Notes under the pieces: generated by a model
Told to the model about the DNA's origin: nothing
The model's database searches: none
Seen by the model: only the letters and a program-made list of their open reading frames with translations
Position numbers and translations under genes: made by a program
Assembly (NCBI RefSeq): GCF_050033475.1
Contig: NZ_CP188319.1
Coordinates: 1,364,001 to 1,428,000 of the forward strand
Source: Cetobacterium sp050033475
GTDB lineage: Bacteria > Fusobacteriota > Fusobacteriia > Fusobacteriales > Fusobacteriaceae
Length of the DNA: 64,000 bases
Reading direction: 5' to 3'
In this document: positions 34,019 to 41,363 of the stretch, one piece after another
Position numbering within the stretch: position 1 is the first letter of the stretch
Layout of the letters: each line of letters begins with the position of its first letter

Positions 34019-34579
34019 ATGAAAAAAAAGTATGCTATTTATAATAGCCCTATAGGGGAAATAAAAATAGAGTATGAAAAAGAGGTTGTTAAGGGTCTCT
34101 ATGTAAAGGATAAATTTTTTTTAGAGAAGGGAGAGTGTTCCCCCATAACAGATTTATGTTATTCTCAACTTTTAGAATATTTAAAAGGTGAAAGAAAGGA
34201 GTTTTCCATTCCTTTATCCTTAAAAGGGACAGAATTTCAAAAAAAAGTTTGGGAAGCTCTAAAAGAAATACCCTACGGAAAAACAGTTTCTTACAAGGAT
34301 ATAGCAATTGCCATAGGGAATCCCAAGGGAGCCCGTGCTGTGGGAATGGCAAATAATAGGAATCCAATAATGATAATAGTTCCCTGTCATAGGGTTATTG
34401 GAAAAAATGGTAAATTAGTTGGTTATGGAGGAGGTCTTCCTTTGAAGGAAAAATTACTAGAAATTGAAAAAAACAATAGATTTGCAGAACTTTTAAATAG
34501 AGAGACTTTAAATGAAGAGGAAAAAAAAGAGCTTCAATTGATGTTAGATCAGATGAAGGAATGTAGTTTTAAGGGATGA
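34019..34579 (+). CDS. ogt: Methylated-DNA--protein-cysteine methyltransferase
   Basis: Repairs O6-methylguanine by a suicide transfer of the alkyl group to its own cysteine. It has 186 residues. The active site VPCHRVIG with Cys123 and the helix-turn-helix with the arginine finger region PKGARAVGMANNRNP are clear, as is GYGGGLPLKEKLLEIE. Typical Ogt proteins end about here, at residue 150; this one carries about 33 further residues, charged and leucine-rich (NRETLNEEEKKELQLMLDQM), of unknown use. AAAAGGAG precedes the ATG. Single gene followed by a terminator. Confidence 0.92.
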   Translation: MKKKYAIYNSPIGEIKIEYEKEVVKGLYVKDKFFLEKGECSPITDLCYSQLLEYLKGERKEFSIPLSLKGTEFQKKVWEALKEIPYGKTVSYKDIAIAIGNPKGARAVGMANNRNPIMIIVPCHRVIGKNGKLVGYGGGLPLKEKLLEIEKNNRFAELLNRETLNEEEKKELQLMLDQMKECSFKG

Positions 34580-34595
34580 AGCAATTAATTTTTAT

Positions 34596-34620
34596 GGGAA
34601 GAGGTTCTTCCCTTTTTTTA
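34596..34620 (+). terminator. Terminator of ogt
   Basis: GGGAAGA (34596-34602) pairs with TCTTCCC (34606-34612) around a 3-base loop, followed by T7. Confidence 0.88.
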
Positions 34621-34657
34621 TTTATTTAATATTTTAGAAGGAAAAATGACATATTTG

Positions 34658-34666
34658 TGATATAAT
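34658..34666 (+). promoter_or_regulatory. Extended -10 promoter of the autotransporter gene
   Basis: TGATATAAT combines a consensus -10 box (34661-34666) with the TG of an extended -10 element, 46 bases before the start codon. No clear -35 box is visible. Confidence 0.5.
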
Positions 34667-34712
34667 ATACAGGTAAGGTATAGTTTTTTTTATAAAAAAA
34701 GGAGAATCAAAA

Positions 34713-35762
34713 ATGAAACTAAAAGAAATATTATTACTAACACTATTGTCAAATTTATCTTTGTACGCTAGCAATAATTTACCTCATTTAGATTCTACTG
34801 CACAAAATATTACTATAGGAACTAACACAAGTGCTAGTGGAACTTACTCAACAGCCATAGGACATGATTCAGAGGCTCTGGATTCTAATAGTATTGCTCT
34901 TGGATCAAATGCCAGTGCAGATGGAAGAAATAGTGTGTCCATAGGAAGTCATACGGTTACTTCTGAAGATTCGTCTATTGCCATAGGATCAGGAAGTCAT
35001 TCGGTAAATTCAGGTTCTATCGCCATAGGAGATATTGCAACTTCTCAAGGGGAAAATTCAGTGGCTATTGGTTATCAATCCAATGCTAAGGGAAGTGGAT
35101 CAGTGGCTATTGGAATAACTGCTGAGGCTGATGGTGCTGGATCAGTGGCCATAGGGGATGACTCAAAGGCAACTGAAAGTAATACAGTTTCCATAGGAAA
35201 CAGTGGATTAAAAAGAAAACTTGTAAATATGAAAGATGGTGTAGCTGACAGTGATGGAGCAACTGTAGGGCAGTTAAATGAAAAGGCAGATAAAACAACT
35301 GTAGCTCAAAATACCAATAATATAAATGCTAATAAGAATAATATAAATAAAAATTCAACCAATATAAATAAGATATACAGCTATACTATAAACAATAATA
35401 GAAATATTGCAAATAAAGCAGAGCAAGAGGATGTAGATAGAAATACAAGAGAAATTTCTCAAAATACAAATGAAATTCATAGTTTAAATAGTAAGGTTGA
35501 TCATTTAAATTCTAAATTAAATGAAGGAATGTCTTTGATGGCAGCCATGTCTGCGATAGATTTTGGAGATTCTCAAAAGGGAGATTTACTATTAGGAGCT
35601 GGTGTTGGACATTATGTAAATTCAGATGCAGTGGCTCTTGGACTATCATATTCTCCAAGTGAAAATTTAAGAGTTAATGGAAAATATTCAGTTTCAACAG
35701 ATGATCCAAGTTCATCTGCTGCGGGAATTGGAATGACATATAGACTTGCAAATTTTAATTAA
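34713..35762 (+). CDS. Trimeric autotransporter adhesin (YadA type), compact
   Basis: A 349-residue surface protein, small for this family. The order is a signal peptide of about 20 residues, then a YadA-like head of about eight 14-residue repeats with the pattern S-(I/V)-A-I-G (about 30-160). A neck motif follows, from NTVSIGNSGLKRKL to DGATVGQLNEKAD, about 165-192. Then come an Asn-rich coiled-coil stalk (about 193-275) and a C-terminal membrane anchor of about 70 residues from FGDSQKGDLLLGAGVG to the terminal aromatic-rich YRLANFN. Family members trimerise to form a 12-strand barrel and bind host surfaces. AAAGGAG precedes the ATG. Monocistronic. Confidence 0.92.
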   Translation: MKLKEILLLTLLSNLSLYASNNLPHLDSTAQNITIGTNTSASGTYSTAIGHDSEALDSNSIALGSNASADGRNSVSIGSHTVTSEDSSIAIGSGSHSVNSGSIAIGDIATSQGENSVAIGYQSNAKGSGSVAIGITAEADGAGSVAIGDDSKATESNTVSIGNSGLKRKLVNMKDGVADSDGATVGQLNEKADKTTVAQNTNNINANKNNINKNSTNINKIYSYTINNNRNIANKAEQEDVDRNTREISQNTNEIHSLNSKVDHLNSKLNEGMSLMAAMSAIDFGDSQKGDLLLGAGVGHYVNSDAVALGLSYSPSENLRVNGKYSVSTDDPSSSAAGIGMTYRLANFN

Positions 35763-35770
35763 TTATATAG

Positions 35771-35807
35771 AGACATCTAGAACTTTTGTTCTAGATGTCT
35801 TTTTTTA
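35771..35807 (+). terminator. Terminator of the autotransporter gene
   Basis: A perfect 13-bp stem (35771-35783 with 35788-35800) with a TTTT loop followed by T7, 8 bases after the stop codon. Confidence 0.9.
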
Positions 35808-35875
35808 GAGGAAGAGAAGGATATTGGAGTAAGTAACTATAGATATTTTAATTTAATTGGAGGAGGGGGAAGGTC

Positions 35876-37006
35876 TTGAAGAAAATTTTAGTTATGATGA
35901 CCTTGGTAAATTTTTTAATTGGATGTAATCAAAATCAATCAAAGGATATCATGGGGAAAAATACTGTGGTTGAAAAAGTTGAAAGTTCTAATAAAAATAA
36001 TAATATTTATAATAAAAATTCCATGGAAACTTTAGAAAAATTGAAAAAAAATCTAAAGATTTTGTACACTTATTCCACAGAAAAGAGATATGATTTTTCC
36101 TATCCTAATAAATATTTGGGAATATTAGAGAACAATGATTATGCATATATGTCCTATTCTGAAAATAGTATCTATACCTTTGTAAAAATAAATTTAGAAA
36201 ATTTTCAGAGTTCAATTATTTTAGGAAACAATTACAATGAAAGGTCTATTGAGATATCTCAGGAAGATTTTAGTAAATTAATAAAAAAATTGAGAGAAAT
36301 AAGTATCAGTACAAAATTTTTTAATTCAGAAGAAGAAATGGAAATTATAATTTTTGATGATATTGCAGGAAAGGTTCAAAATCAAAATATAAATACAAAG
36401 ATAATTTTAGAAAAAAAAGGAAATGAAAGTGATGTTGTTTTTAAAAATTTAGCAGATGATAGCTCTTTATTTACCTTTGATTTAAAAATAATAGAAATTT
36501 TAGGAGCAGAAAATAATTCCGATACTATTAATCAGGTAATCAATAAATATTCAGATGTTCTTTTGGAAAAAATTATAAACCTAGGACAGAAGTATGAGCA
36601 ATTAAATTATTTAGTTAAAAATTCTAAGGAAATTGTTTCATATTTAAATAATGAAAGTACAAATTTTAAATATGTGGATTTTCTAGAATATAATAAAATA
36701 AGAGAATATAATTTAGATATAAATTATTATTCAAGCGGAAGGGTTAAATCTATTGGTGATTATGAATTTGAGAATAATTCTAATTCCGAAGTAATTACTA
36801 AGGATATTAAATTATTAAAGGAAAATCTTGAGAATATTAAGACGAGGGAACAGTTAAATTATTACAATAAAAATATTTTCAATATAATATATTTTGTTCA
36901 AAAGGAAGAATTGAATTTAAATCCTACGGAAAAAGATAAAGAAAATTTGAAAAAGTTAAAGGATGAAATAATTCCAATATTTAATAAATTAGATAAAATT
37001 GTATAA
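35876..37006 (+). CDS. Lipoprotein of unknown function
   Basis: 376 residues from a TTG start, chosen because it follows GGAGGAGGGGAAGG and yields the basic start of a lipoprotein signal, MKKILVMMTLVNFLIGC, with the lipobox at Cys17. The next ATG, at 35894, would remove the lysines. The mature part is Asn/Lys/Glu-rich and mostly helical in the second half (about 230-376); no known domain is evident. A terminator follows. Probably an envelope component particular to this group. Confidence 0.72.
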   Translation: MKKILVMMTLVNFLIGCNQNQSKDIMGKNTVVEKVESSNKNNNIYNKNSMETLEKLKKNLKILYTYSTEKRYDFSYPNKYLGILENNDYAYMSYSENSIYTFVKINLENFQSSIILGNNYNERSIEISQEDFSKLIKKLREISISTKFFNSEEEMEIIIFDDIAGKVQNQNINTKIILEKKGNESDVVFKNLADDSSLFTFDLKIIEILGAENNSDTINQVINKYSDVLLEKIINLGQKYEQLNYLVKNSKEIVSYLNNESTNFKYVDFLEYNKIREYNLDINYYSSGRVKSIGDYEFENNSNSEVITKDIKLLKENLENIKTREQLNYYNKNIFNIIYFVQKEELNLNPTEKDKENLKKLKDEIIPIFNKLDKIV

Positions 37007-37011
37007 AAAAT

Positions 37012-37043
37012 ACCCCCATTATTATTTCGAATGGGGGTTTTAA
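37012..37043. terminator. Bidirectional terminator
   Basis: ACCCCCATT (37012-37020) pairs with AATGGGGGT (37030-37038), preceded by A6 and followed by a T-rich stretch, between two convergent genes. Confidence 0.88.
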
Positions 37044-37047
37044 TTTA

Positions 37048-37833
37048 TTATTTTAAATTTTTAATTACATTAATAGTATATTCTTGACACCATAGAGCTG
37101 TTTTAGGATTAAAATCTTCATTATGAATATCTGTATTCGATAAAACTCTAATGGCTAAAAATGGAATATTAAATGCTTTTGCAGTTTGAGCCACGGCCAC
37201 TGATTCCATTTCCTCTGTGGAGGTTTTAAAGGTTTCATTTAAATATTTTATTCTTTCCAGTTCTCTATTCCATTGATCTGCAGAACCAATAATACCAAGA
37301 GTTATTTTCCCCTGGGAATAATTTGTTTTTTCTGCAACTTTTAATAAAGATTCATTGGAAATAAAACTTTTATAATTAACCAAATTCTCATCTTTATCTC
37401 TAATTCTTTGAACAACATCAAAGAAAATCCCATCTTTCATATTCTCTTTAATACCATTTTCTTTTCTCTCAGTTCTAATAGCTCCCATATTAATCACTTC
37501 AGAACCTAAAACAATATCTCCAGTATGTAGTTTAGGATCATGACCTCCAGAAGTTCCTTGATTTATAATTATAGTCGGATGATATTTTTCTATACCTATT
37601 GCTGTAGCTGCTGCTGCATTCACTAGGCCAACTTCTGTTCTAGATACAATAACCTCATGATTTCCTATGTCACCTTTCCAAAAAGTCCAAGAACCAATAT
37701 GCTCCTTAGTAGGATTTTTTAGACTTTTAACTAAATAATCTACCTCCATATCCATTGCTCCTTGTACTAATATTTTTTCCTTAGCAAAGGTAAGAGTAGA
37801 TAATACTAAAAGTCCTGTAATAATTTTTTTCAT
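37048..37833 (-). CDS. Exported nucleosidase/nucleoside phosphorylase-family enzyme (MTA/SAH nucleosidase-like)
   Basis: 261 residues with a signal peptide (MKKIITGLLVLSTLTFA), unlike the cytoplasmic MTA/SAH nucleosidases it resembles. Family residues are visible: Glu30 in GAMDMEVDYL, the purine/ribose region NQGTSGGHDPKLHTGDIVLGSE at 91-112, and the ribose-binding Glu210 in EEMESVAVA. The catalytic Asp of MTA/SAH nucleosidase is replaced by Asn233 (RVLSNTDI). In purine nucleoside phosphorylases Asn at the base site goes with 6-oxopurines, so inosine or guanosine may be the substrate. The guanine-type riboswitch upstream agrees. The start at 37833 lies 12 bases after GAGGAGG. Confidence 0.82.
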   Translation of the reverse strand: MKKIITGLLVLSTLTFAKEKILVQGAMDMEVDYLVKSLKNPTKEHIGSWTFWKGDIGNHEVIVSRTEVGLVNAAAATAIGIEKYHPTIIINQGTSGGHDPKLHTGDIVLGSEVINMGAIRTERKENGIKENMKDGIFFDVVQRIRDKDENLVNYKSFISNESLLKVAEKTNYSQGKITLGIIGSADQWNRELERIKYLNETFKTSTEEMESVAVAQTAKAFNIPFLAIRVLSNTDIHNEDFNPKTALWCQEYTINVIKNLK

Positions 37834-37908
37834 AGTTTTGTGTTGCCTCCTCAATAAAGTATACCCAAAACTCTACAAACTTGACAGAATAGTTATTAAA
37901 TTGTTTTG
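37827..37908 (-). promoter_or_regulatory. Probable expression platform of the purine riboswitch
   Basis: On the minus strand AGTTTTG pairs with CAAAACT immediately before the start codon, placing the GAGGAGG ribosome binding site in the loop. The same AGTTTTG could instead pair with the CAAAAC directly after P1. These alternatives suggest control of translation start rather than termination. The pairing scheme is my inference. Confidence 0.5.
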
Positions 37909-37971
37909 TCATAGCAATCAATTTAAGGTTGATCGTAGAGACTTCCCTCCATATTAGGGAAATATATGAGC
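37909..37971 (-). promoter_or_regulatory. Purine riboswitch, guanine type
   Basis: Read on the minus strand, all parts of the purine aptamer are present. P1 pairs TCATA (37969-37965) with TATGA (37913-37909). P2 pairs TTCCCT with AGGGAA around the loop AATATGG. The junction is GTCTCTAC. P3 pairs GATCAA with TTGATT around the loop CCTTAAA, and P3 is followed by G-C-T-A-T. Loop sequences match the conserved kissing loops, and the C at the specificity position (equivalent to C74 of xpt) indicates guanine/hypoxanthine rather than adenine. Confidence 0.88.
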
Positions 37972-37993
37972 TAGAATTTTAAAATTCTGATTC

Positions 37994-38022
37994 ATTATAT
38001 AATTATTTCAAAAATATGTCAA
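37994..38022 (-). promoter_or_regulatory. Promoter of the riboswitch-nucleosidase unit
   Basis: Read on the minus strand, a perfect TTGACA (38022-38017) and a perfect TATAAT (37999-37994) are exactly 17 bases apart. Transcription would begin about 15 bases before the aptamer. Confidence 0.85.
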
Positions 38023-38046
38023 ACTGTGGAGAATTTAAAATTTAAG

Positions 38047-38075
38047 TTGTATTTTTAATTTTTCACAATTATACT
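38047..38075 (+). promoter_or_regulatory. Probable promoter of the acetyltransferase gene
   Basis: TTGTAT (38047-38052) and TATACT (38070-38075) are 17 bases apart, 34 bases before the start codon. Confidence 0.6.
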
Positions 38076-38109
38076 TAAAAATAATCATTAGGTGAAAAGG
38101 AGTGGAGAA

Positions 38110-38700
38110 ATGACCGAAAGAGAAAAAATGTTAGCTGGAGAATTATATGATTGTGGAGATAAGGAATTATTAGAACAATGGCATCGTGGAAAGAACTTAA
38201 CTCGTGATTACAATAGAACCGATTCTGAAAATTTAGAGGAAAAAAATAGAATTTTAACAGAACTTTTAGGAGGTCGTGGAAAAAATCTTTGGATTACTGC
38301 ACCTTTCTTTGTGGATTATGGAAATAATATTTATTTCGGAAATAATTGTGAAGTAAATATGAATTGTACTTTTCTAGATGATAATAAAATTATAATAGGA
38401 GATAATGCACTTATAGCGCCTAATGTACAAATATATACGGCGTTTCATCCATTAAATGCAGAGGAGAGATTTGGAAAACTATCAGAAGATGGGACCTTTG
38501 AATTTTGTAAAACCCAAACTGCTCCTGTGGTTATAGGTAATAATGTTTGGATTGGTGGAGGGGCAATTATTATGCCTGGAGTTACTATTGGAGATAATGT
38601 AGTGATAGGAGCTGGAAGTGTTGTTACCAAGGATATTCCATCTAATAAAATCGCCTATGGAAATCCATGTAGAGTTATAAGGGATAATATAAAAAAATAG
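38110..38700 (+). CDS. Sugar O-acetyltransferase (maltose/galactoside acetyltransferase family)
   Basis: Transfers acetyl from acetyl-CoA to a sugar hydroxyl. It has 196 residues with the N-terminal Mac domain (MTEREKMLAGELYDCGDKEL) and a left-handed beta-helix of hexapeptide repeats (about 70-185), including the catalytic His in IYTAFHPLNAEER near residue 116 and the acetyl-CoA loop WIGGGAIIMPGVTIGDNVVIGAGSVV near 145-170. The start at 38110 follows AAGGAG; the frame extends to a GTG at 38092 that precedes that site. The physiological sugar is unknown, as usual for this family. Confidence 0.9.
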   Translation: MTEREKMLAGELYDCGDKELLEQWHRGKNLTRDYNRTDSENLEEKNRILTELLGGRGKNLWITAPFFVDYGNNIYFGNNCEVNMNCTFLDDNKIIIGDNALIAPNVQIYTAFHPLNAEERFGKLSEDGTFEFCKTQTAPVVIGNNVWIGGGAIIMPGVTIGDNVVIGAGSVVTKDIPSNKIAYGNPCRVIRDNIKK

Positions 38701-38783
38701 TAATATAAGAGAAATTATCAATAAAAAATCTTCTATAAAATTGTTTTATTTAAATAAAAAATTTATTTATTGCAAGTTTCAAA

Positions 38784-38812
38784 TTGTAAATATACAAATG
38801 AAATGGTATACT
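38784..38812 (+). promoter_or_regulatory. Promoter of the ATPase/TOPRIM pair
   Basis: TTGTAA (38784-38789) and TATACT (38807-38812) are 17 bases apart, 38 bases before the ATPase start codon. Confidence 0.6.
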
Positions 38813-38849
38813 CAAAATACTAATGTATTTTAAATTAAGGTGGGAATAG

Positions 38850-40178
38850 ATGAATATTAAAAAACTTAGATTGATAAATTTTAAAAATATAGAAGATAGT
38901 ACAATAAATTTTAAAAATAATATCTCAGGAATATATGGACCTAATGGAATGGGAAAAACAGCCATTTTAGAAGCTATTCTCTTAATTAAAGAGTATTTGA
39001 AATTACCTGAAAATACCGAGGAAAACTTATTAAGAAGAAGTAGAATGATTAAATTTTTAGAATCTCTTATGATGAAAAATAAGGAAAGTATGTCTTTAGA
39101 AATAACTTTATTAAATAATGATATTGAATATATCATTTATTTAGAATTTAAAAGAGATAAAAAATATTCTTTTATTTGTTCTAAAGAAGAATTATATAGT
39201 GAAAAATTAACAAGGGGAACAAAGGCTATAAAGATTCTTGAAGTTGATAATCCGACAGGTGTTATTCCAAATATAATTCATGGAAATACCTCCTTGATAA
39301 ATAAGAATATGATGAATTTATTTTCAAATATTACAGTATTATTTATTGAAAACAGTAATAATTTATACAGTCATTTAATATCGACGCCAAATTATTTTGA
39401 AACAATTAATCAAAACATTCATGATATTCTTAAAGTAGTAACTTGTATTTTAAATAAAGTAATTATTATAACTTTAAAGGATCAATTACATTGCTCTGAA
39501 ACAATAGAAGTTCCTATTCAATGTTATGATGAAAAAAATGATAGTATAAAAACAATAATATTTGATGATATAAATAATATTTATTCAACTGAGGATGCAG
39601 AGTTATTAAAAAATACAATGAAGGAAATGGAAATTATTTACTCTGTAATTGTTCCTAAGGCAAAAATAATATTTAAATCTACAGAACGAGATATTAATCC
39701 TGAAACTAATATTGCTTCAAAAATGGCAGTTAAAATATTTATAGAAAAAGATGGAAATCTTCTTTCTATAACAAATGAGTCTACTGGAATCATAAAATTA
39801 ATTTCTTTGATATCAGCATTAACATATTGTATAAAAAATGAAAAGGCTACAGTTTTGATAGATGAATTGGATGTGCATATATTCGAATATTTACTTTCTA
39901 TAATACTTATTACAATTGAAAAATTTTCAAAGGGACAATTAATTTTTACTGCTCATAACTTATTACCAATGGAAAGTTTAGATAAAAATTCTATAATTAT
40001 AGCTGCAACAAATGGTGAAAAAAAAGTATATACTAATTTAAAAATAACATCTCAAACTACAAATATGAGAAAAAAATATTTAAAATCCCAATTTATGTGG
40101 AGCGAAGAAAATATTGATCCTTTATTAATAAATGTTCCAGCTTTAGAATTATTTGTTAAAAGGTTGGTGCGAAAATAA
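38850..40178 (+). CDS. AAA/ABC-type ATPase of an ATPase-TOPRIM pair (candidate defence protein)
   Basis: 442 residues of the AAA_15/AAA_21 SMC-like class. Residues 1-10 (MNIKKLRLIN) and FKNIEDSTINF are the standard opening. Walker A is GPNGMGKT at 30-37, the ABC-like signature ESTGIIK at 310-316, Walker B TVLIDELD at 334-341 and the switch His at 369 (FTAHN). A central helical region of about 200 residues separates the halves. It overlaps the TOPRIM gene by one base. This pairing resembles OLD, PARIS and AbiL/RloAB anti-phage modules, but I could not assign it to one. GGTGGGAATAG precedes the ATG. Confidence 0.8.
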   Translation: MNIKKLRLINFKNIEDSTINFKNNISGIYGPNGMGKTAILEAILLIKEYLKLPENTEENLLRRSRMIKFLESLMMKNKESMSLEITLLNNDIEYIIYLEFKRDKKYSFICSKEELYSEKLTRGTKAIKILEVDNPTGVIPNIIHGNTSLINKNMMNLFSNITVLFIENSNNLYSHLISTPNYFETINQNIHDILKVVTCILNKVIIITLKDQLHCSETIEVPIQCYDEKNDSIKTIIFDDINNIYSTEDAELLKNTMKEMEIIYSVIVPKAKIIFKSTERDINPETNIASKMAVKIFIEKDGNLLSITNESTGIIKLISLISALTYCIKNEKATVLIDELDVHIFEYLLSIILITIEKFSKGQLIFTAHNLLPMESLDKNSIIIAATNGEKKVYTNLKITSQTTNMRKKYLKSQFMWSEENIDPLLINVPALELFVKRLVRK

Positions 40179-40852
40179 TGGCTGGAAAAATAATACTATT
40201 TATAGTTGAAGGTGCTAGTGATGAAACTGCTTTAGGTTCTTATTTAACCGAGAAGTTTAAAGAAAAAAAATTTACTTTAACGATAAGAATAATGGGAGGA
40301 GATATAACTACTGCTTGGGTTGAAGAATATACAAAAAATACCTTCGAAGTTACTCCTAGAAATATAAATGTAAAATTAACAGAATTAATAACGAAATATT
40401 TAAAGAGTTCAGAGGCTAGTTTATTAGGAATTAAACCTAAGGATATAGGGAAGGTTTATTATGTAACTGATACAGATAATTGTTTTAATTTAACAGCTTC
40501 AGAGAAGATTAATAAAGCTAAGTGTATGGAAACAATGTTTACTTTTAGAGAGATAAAAATTAATAAACAAAAAATTGTTCCTCTGGAAGTTATATTTTTT
40601 GGAGAAAATTTAGAACATATAACTCAAGGCAGATTGGAAAATTTTTCCGATAAAGAAAAAGAAGAGTTTGCGGAGGAATTTGCATTTAGATCTTTAACGG
40701 AACCTAATTTTTTTGAAAATATTTTTAGAAGTAAAGATATTAAACAATGGAATGATTATACTGAATCTTATAAGGCAATTAAAACATATTCAGGAAGATC
40801 TTGTAATATGAATAATCTTTTAGATGAAATTGAGAATGAAATAATTTTATAA
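40178..40852 (+). CDS. TOPRIM-like protein, partner of the ATPase (candidate nuclease)
   Basis: 224 residues, not matched to a named family with certainty. The TOPRIM hallmarks appear in order: the glutamate motif FIVEGASDETAL with Glu11, then YYVTDTDNCF with Asp98 and Asp100, the metal-binding pair. The rest is charged and helical (KEKEEFAEEFAFRSL). The start codon overlaps the ATPase stop (TAATGG), so they are made together. TOPRIM domains of such pairs act as metal-dependent nucleases triggered by the ATPase. It lacks the longer body of DUF4435 proteins of PARIS. Confidence 0.72.
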   Translation: MAGKIILFIVEGASDETALGSYLTEKFKEKKFTLTIRIMGGDITTAWVEEYTKNTFEVTPRNINVKLTELITKYLKSSEASLLGIKPKDIGKVYYVTDTDNCFNLTASEKINKAKCMETMFTFREIKINKQKIVPLEVIFFGENLEHITQGRLENFSDKEKEEFAEEFAFRSLTEPNFFENIFRSKDIKQWNDYTESYKAIKTYSGRSCNMNNLLDEIENEIIL

Positions 40853-40854
40853 AA

Positions 40855-40878
40855 ATGCCCTTTAAAGGGTATTTTTTT
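40855..40878 (+). terminator. Terminator of the ATPase/TOPRIM operon
   Basis: ATGCCC (40855-40860) pairs with GGGTAT (40867-40872) around TTTAAA, followed by T7. It lies at the end of the TOPRIM gene and before the ethanolamine promoter region. Confidence 0.8.
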
Positions 40879-40935
40879 ATTTTAAAAAATATACAATTAA
40901 AGATTTGACATATTGTTGAATTAGTTCTAAAAGTA

Positions 40936-40964
40936 TTGTTTATTTGAACGAAATATGTTATAAA
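40936..40964 (+). promoter_or_regulatory. Possible promoter of the ethanolamine operon
   Basis: TTGTTT (40936-40941) and TATAAA (40959-40964) are 17 bases apart, 51 bases before eutS. A perfect TTGACA at 40905-40910 lacks a good -10 partner. No terminator or dual hairpin of the EutV type is seen here, so the first genes, including the regulators, may be expressed without antitermination. Confidence 0.45.
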
Positions 40965-41015
40965 TACATGAAATGTACAGTTAGTGCAAAAATTATCGTA
41001 AAGGAATGATATGAT

Positions 41016-41357
41016 ATGGAGAAAACAAGAGTTATACAGGAGTATGTGCCTGGAAAACAAGTTACTCTAGCACATTTAATTGCAAGTCCGAATAAGGATA
41101 TCTATAAAAAAATGGGGCTTACGAGTGAAAATATTAACGCAATAGGGATACTAACAATCACTCCAGGGGAAGCAGCTATAATTGCAGGGGATATTGCCAC
41201 TAAAAGTGGAGAGGTAGAAATTGGATTTTTAGATAGATTCAGTGGAACTGTGGTTATAAATGGAGATATTTCCAGTGTGGAAAGTTCTCTAGAAAGTGTT
41301 CTTTTATTTCTAAAGGATACTCTTCAATTTTCTGTTTCGAGATTAACTAGGTCGTGA
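41016..41357 (+). CDS. eutS: Ethanolamine microcompartment shell protein EutS
   Basis: 113 residues forming a single BMC domain of the circularly permuted type. The opening RVIQEYVPGKQVTLAHLIASP and the middle AIGILTITPGEAAIIAGDIATKSGEVEIGFLDRFSGTVVINGDISSVESSLE are typical of EutS/PduU, whose hexamers carry a plugged central pore. It is the first gene of the ethanolamine operon, with AAAGGA before the ATG. EutS is known to help start shell assembly. Confidence 0.93.
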   Translation: MEKTRVIQEYVPGKQVTLAHLIASPNKDIYKKMGLTSENINAIGILTITPGEAAIIAGDIATKSGEVEIGFLDRFSGTVVINGDISSVESSLESVLLFLKDTLQFSVSRLTRS

Positions 41358-41363
41358 TTTTTT

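Noticed and set aside
34800..35200. Repeated DNA in the autotransporter gene considered as a tandem repeat array
   Set aside because: The 42-base periodicity comes from the protein's head repeats; DNA copies differ at many positions, so this is protein structure and not a satellite.
38750..39136. 128-codon minus-strand frame overlapping the ATPase start
   Set aside because: It overlaps both the promoter and the Walker A region of a well-supported gene; composition is Ile/Leu/Ser/Phe-rich as expected of reverse reading of AT-rich coding DNA.
38850..40852. Direct assignment of the ATPase/TOPRIM pair to PARIS
   Set aside because: The second protein (224 residues) is shorter than AriB and I could not trace the DUF4435 body beyond the Glu and DTD motifs; the relation is kept as a comparison only.
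40903..41015. Second EutV target before eutS
   Set aside because: ACATGAAATGT can form a stem but with a 3-base loop lacking A1/G4, and no terminator overlaps it.
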